From: CAZEHJ01 sp964512485 | Lineage (GTDB): Bacteria > Bacteroidota > Rhodothermia > Rhodothermales > UBA10348 | Assembly: GCA_964512485.1 (NCBI GenBank) | Contig: CAZEHJ010000004.1 | Location: 1 to 64,000, forward strand | Length of the DNA stretch: 64,000 bases | Direction of reading: 5' to 3' | Shown here: positions 60,889-64,000 of the stretch, one piece after another | Position numbering within the stretch: position 1 is the stretch's first letter | Layout: each line of letters begins with the position of its first letter | Position numbers and translations under genes: made by a program | Notes under the pieces: model-generated | What the model saw: only the letters and a program-made list of their open reading frames with translations | What the model was told of the DNA's origin: nothing | Databases searched by the model: none

Positions 60889-63393
60889 ATGAATCAGGAT
60901 CTGGTTCTTCTTCTGGATGACGATCCAGAACAGAGTATTCCCCTTCCTACGGCTGACGAAGAGAAGGCAATGAGCACGTCCGATATTCCGGACACGCTGC
61001 CCATTCTCACACTTCGCAATACAGTCCTCTTCCCGGGTGTGGTTCTCCCCATCACGGTTGGCCGCGATACGTCATTGAAGCTCGTCAAGGATGCGTTTGG
61101 AGATGACCGATTGATCGGCGTTGTAGCTCAACGCAGTTCCGAGACAGAGAATCCGACTCCTGGCGACCTGTTCGAATACGGTACTGTGGCAAGCATCCTC
61201 AAGCTGATCAAGATGCCCGACGGAACGAAGTCGATCGTAATTCAGGGCAAGCGGCGATTCAGGGTGTCCGAGTATGTACAGGTCGATCCATACTTCACCG
61301 CGCGCGTCGAGCCGGTCGTAGAAGACCTCGCCGGAGAAGACATTGAAATCCAGGCACGGATCAGATCGATAAAGGAACTGGCGATTCAAATTGTCAATCT
61401 TTCTCCGAATCTGCCAAGTGAGGCAGCTTACGCGATCCAGAATATCGAGTCACCGACCTTTCTGATTCACTTCATTGCCTCGAATCTTCAGATTGAGGTG
61501 GAAGACAAGCAGGATTTGCTTGAAACACTTCCTCTCATAGATCGAGCCGATCTGGTAATGGACTATCTGAACCAGGAACTGCAGGTTCTGCAGCTCTCGG
61601 AAGAAATCCGCACGCGAGTCAAAACAGATGTCGACCAACAGCAGCGAGAATACCTGTTGCGTCAGCAGTTGAAGGCTATCCAGGACGAATTGGGAGAAAC
61701 CGAGGGCAACGGAGCAGAGGTCCGGGACCTGAGAGACAAAGCAGAACAGAAGGCTCTTCCCGATTACGTCAGAGAAGTACTGAACAAGGAAATGGACAAG
61801 CTGTCCAGATCCAATCCGGCTTCTCCCGACTACGCGGTGACCAGAAATTACATCGACTGGATTCTCGATATCCCGTGGCTCGACTATTCGAAAGACAAAC
61901 TTGATATTCCGAAAGCCGGCAAGATCCTGAATGAAGACCATTATGGTCTCGAAGCCGTCAAGCAGCGTATTCTCGAATACCTCGCCGTGCTGAAGCTGAA
62001 AGGAGATATGAAAGCACCCATTCTTTGCTTTCATGGTCCTCCGGGAGTTGGAAAAACCAGTCTGGGCAAGAGCATCGCCCGTGCCCTCGGGCGCGAATTC
62101 GTCCGCATGTCACTGGGTGGCGTCCGGGATGAAGCCGAAATTCGCGGCCATCGTCGCACGTATGTAGGTGCTCTCCCGGGCAGGGTTATTCAGGGCATGA
62201 AGAAGGCGGGGACAGCGAATCCTGTCTTTATGTTGGATGAAGTTGACAAGCTGGGCTCCGACTTTCGCGGAGATCCATCTTCGGCGCTGCTCGAAGTACT
62301 GGATCCGGAGCAGAACATCGCCTTCAACGATCACTATCTGGAAGTCGATTACGATCTCTCCAACGTCTTATTCATCGCGACGGCGAACTATCTGGAGATG
62401 ATTCCTGCACCTCTGCGTGACCGAATGGAGATGATCGAAATCAACGGATACACGCAGGAAGAAAAACTGGCGATCGCGAAACAGTACCTGGTTCCAAGAC
62501 AGATTGACCGAAACGGGCTCAAGAAAGAGCAATTCAATATCTCGAATCAAGCACTGAAACTGGTCATCGATGGCTACACCCGTGAATCCGGTGTTCGACA
62601 GCTTGAAAGGACCGTAGGGGCGGTAGCCCGTGGAGTCGCCAAGAAAGTTGCCATGGGTGAATCTGACGGCGAAAAAGTCGAAGCAGAACACATCGAGTCC
62701 TACCTGAAGGCTCGTAAATACTTCTCTGACGTTGCCGAGAGAACCGTCGTCCCCGGTGTTGCGACCGGGCTCGCCTGGACCCCGGTCGGCGGAGACATCC
62801 TCTTCATCGAGGTTTCCGTCTCACGTGGCTCAGGCCGAATGATCCTGACCGGGCAGTTGGGCGATGTAATGAAAGAATCGGCTCAGGCAGCTCTCTCCTA
62901 CGTAAAGGCCAACGCAGACAACTGGGACATTCCTTCCGATGCGTTCCGCTATTGGGATCTACATATTCACGTACCTGCTGGTGCCGTCCCGAAGGATGGA
63001 CCCTCTGCCGGTGTGGCTATGTTGAGTGCACTGATCTCCATCTACACGCAGCGTCGAGTCCTACACAACGTCGCCATGACAGGTGAAATCACGCTCAGAG
63101 GTCTGGTCCTTCCGGTGGGTGGTATCAAGGAAAAAGTCCTTGCTGCGAAGCGCGCCGGGATCAAAGCAGTCATTCTTCCTGAAAAGAACCGCAAAGATGT
63201 CGAGGAGATAAAAGCGTCCTCACTTCGCGGTCTGAAGATTACGTACGTGAAGAGAATGGAAGATGTGGTTGAGCTGGCGTTGCAAAAACGAGCGATCAAC
63301 AAGCCTCGGGCGTTCTTTACGATTCCCGATTCGGAAAAACCGAACGTCAAAGCGGGATCTAACGGAACTGCCCATTCGAGCGCAAACGCATAA
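60889..63393 (+). CDS. lon: ATP-dependent protease La (Lon)
   Basis: 834 residues. N-terminal LAN domain ('LPILTLRNTVLFPGVVLPITVGR'), helical middle, AAA+ module with Walker A GPPGVGKT at 383-390 and 'PVFMLDEVDKLGSDFRGDPSSALLEVLDPEQN' Walker B, sensor 'LFIATANYLEMIPAPLRDRMEMIEINGYT', and the S16 protease domain with Ser706 ('KDGPSAGVAM') and Lys749 ('GGIKEKVLAAKRAG'), spaced 43 residues as in E. coli Lon. Degrades misfolded and regulatory proteins in the cytosol. The first 40 residues before the LAN domain are variable; M at 60970 is another possible start. The tail after about 805 is poorly conserved. Confidence 0.96.
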   Translation: MNQDLVLLLDDDPEQSIPLPTADEEKAMSTSDIPDTLPILTLRNTVLFPGVVLPITVGRDTSLKLVKDAFGDDRLIGVVAQRSSETENPTPGDLFEYGTVASILKLIKMPDGTKSIVIQGKRRFRVSEYVQVDPYFTARVEPVVEDLAGEDIEIQARIRSIKELAIQIVNLSPNLPSEAAYAIQNIESPTFLIHFIASNLQIEVEDKQDLLETLPLIDRADLVMDYLNQELQVLQLSEEIRTRVKTDVDQQQREYLLRQQLKAIQDELGETEGNGAEVRDLRDKAEQKALPDYVREVLNKEMDKLSRSNPASPDYAVTRNYIDWILDIPWLDYSKDKLDIPKAGKILNEDHYGLEAVKQRILEYLAVLKLKGDMKAPILCFHGPPGVGKTSLGKSIARALGREFVRMSLGGVRDEAEIRGHRRTYVGALPGRVIQGMKKAGTANPVFMLDEVDKLGSDFRGDPSSALLEVLDPEQNIAFNDHYLEVDYDLSNVLFIATANYLEMIPAPLRDRMEMIEINGYTQEEKLAIAKQYLVPRQIDRNGLKKEQFNISNQALKLVIDGYTRESGVRQLERTVGAVARGVAKKVAMGESDGEKVEAEHIESYLKARKYFSDVAERTVVPGVATGLAWTPVGGDILFIEVSVSRGSGRMILTGQLGDVMKESAQAALSYVKANADNWDIPSDAFRYWDLHIHVPAGAVPKDGPSAGVAMLSALISIYTQRRVLHNVAMTGEITLRGLVLPVGGIKEKVLAAKRAGIKAVILPEKNRKDVEEIKASSLRGLKITYVKRMEDVVELALQKRAINKPRAFFTIPDSEKPNVKAGSNGTAHSSANA

Positions 63394-63461
63394 TCCCTGC
63401 TGATTGCCTCCAGGCTCGCTACGCTAGGCATCTCTGCTGAACTGATCCTCACTGTTGAGGG

Positions 63462-63686
63462 CTAGAGCGGAGTCTCGTCCTCTTCCAGTACCACGGCATC
63501 GTCAATTTCGTCGTCCATGCCTTCCGCAAACGCATTTTCGGCGAGGGTCCAGACGTCACCAATCGTATTGACAGTAAAATCCACGACAGCACCGAGCGTT
63601 TTGAACGCAGTACCGGCAATAAACACAGCCTTTCCGACGGTGTTCAGGCGGTCGAACTCGACGATTCTGTTGTCTTCACTGGACAT
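63462..63686 (-). CDS. Small acidic helical protein of unknown function
   Basis: 74 residues: a polar start, an amphipathic to hydrophobic middle ('VGKAVFIAGTAFKTLGAVVDFTVNTIGDVWTLAENAF') and a very acidic end ('DDEIDDAVVLEEDETPL'). The middle resembles phasin-like or membrane-surface helices; no family recognised. It lies 21 bp behind the Lys/Ala-rich protein on the same strand, so they probably act together. It meets lon tail to tail. Confidence 0.6.
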   Translation of the reverse strand: MSSEDNRIVEFDRLNTVGKAVFIAGTAFKTLGAVVDFTVNTIGDVWTLAENAFAEGMDDEIDDAVVLEEDETPL

Positions 63687-63707
63687 AGCCTGATGGTTAG
63701 AATGAGG

Positions 63708-64000
63708 TCAGGCGTCGTCTTCAGTTGCCTTTTTTGAAGTGGTCTTCTTGGCAGACTTCTTCGTGGTCTTTTTCTTGGGAGCGGCCTTCTTCTTCGCTGC
63801 TGTTTTGACCTTTTCTGTAGCGTCTTCTACCGCATCCTCGGCCGCATCCATAGCGTCTTCCGCTTTATCCTTCGCTTCTTTTGCTGCTTCCTCAGCTTTC
63901 GAAACTGCGTCTTTTACCACGTCACTCATCTGATCGCCTGCTTTCTGCAGACCATCAACAACGGTTTTCAGTGCAGATTCAACGAGGAAGAATGCTCTTT
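63708..64000 (-). CDS. Ala/Glu/Lys-rich helical protein with lysine-rich tail (partial)
   Basis: The frame stays open from the ATG at 63929 back to the window edge and encodes about 23 further residues before it (ending '...LKTVVDGLQKAGDQ'), which look like part of the same protein, so the gene is probably cut by the edge. The body is one long amphipathic helix of A, E, K and D heptads ('VSKAEEAAKEAKDKAEDAMDA'), the end a histone-H1-like tail with 'AAKKKAAPKKKTTKKSAKK' and a final TEDDA. Such tails bind nucleic acid or acidic surfaces; phasin-like and Hc1-like proteins both have this look. No family assignment is claimed. Confidence 0.6.
   Translation of the reverse strand, partial: RAFFLVESALKTVVDGLQKAGDQMSDVVKDAVSKAEEAAKEAKDKAEDAMDAAEDAVEDATEKVKTAAKKKAAPKKKTTKKSAKKTTSKKATEDDA

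Noticed and set aside
61450..62034. Minus-strand open frame of 194 codons within lon
   Set aside because: Antisense shadow of the Lon helical and AAA+ region; no independent signal.
1..64000. Mobile elements, prophage genes, CRISPR arrays, rRNA
   Set aside because: None was seen: no transposase or integrase motif, no regularly spaced repeats, no rRNA signature sequence.

Overview
The window is an ordinary chromosomal stretch of a Gram-negative bacterium from the Bacteroidota/Rhodothermota/Balneolota group. Evidence for this: two proteins end in a type IX secretion sorting domain with the 'YPNPF' motif (4519-7545 and 32186-33811); BamA is followed by two OmpH/Skp genes; there is a DUF4270 lipoprotein behind a truncated starch-synthase-like gene; and a DUF4175 protein, a DUF1800/DUF1501 pair and the form of LptD are all typical of these phyla. 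Genus or species cannot be fixed by eye. I saw no insertion sequence, integrase, prophage or CRISPR array. The base composition looks even along the window.

Layout. 2-3104: end of a membrane protein, a polysaccharide flippase and a lipoprotein phosphodiesterase-like enzyme. 3105-3227: a shared terminator and tRNA-Gly(GCC). 3426-4292: folD. 4519-13950: a T9SS surface protein, then a five-gene operon of three small secreted paralogues, a chaperone-like protein and a 1271-residue protein that joins Ig-like and beta-barrel-like regions to a C-terminal MscS-like membrane domain. This operon is the best candidate for an undescribed system. 14032-16209 (minus): panB, surE, osmC. 16304-23592 (minus): dxr, rseP, uppS, bamA, ompH, ompH, an envelope biogenesis cluster. 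23770-28979: TPR lipoprotein-like/secreted proteins, a thioesterase, a small barrel protein and an RmlD-type reductase. 29168-30445: serS. 30621-33811: DUF1800 and DUF1501. 33819-39144: acyl-CoA dehydrogenase, pyrF, an ABM-domain protein and a TonB-dependent receptor. 39344-42784: DUF4175. 42837-48469: DCC thiol oxidoreductase, degenerate starch-synthase-like protein, DUF4270, outer-membrane protein, TPR protein. 48666-53950: eno, divIC/ftsB-like, ROK kinase, lptD. 53982-56190 (minus): sucC and an orphan ABC ATPase. 56324-63393: LptF/G permease, DUF3467, cystathionine beta-synthase, hybrid histidine kinase and lon. 63462-64000 (minus): two small helical proteins, the upstream one cut by the window edge.

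The dominant theme is the cell envelope: lipopolysaccharide export (lptD, LptF/G permease), outer-membrane protein assembly (bamA, ompH x2), isoprenoid carrier synthesis (dxr, uppS), regulated proteolysis (rseP, lon), secreted T9SS cargo and the putative surface-fibre operon. Central metabolism genes (eno, sucC, pyrF, folD, panB, ROK kinase) are interspersed. Assignments come from reading motifs only; no database search or structure prediction was run.
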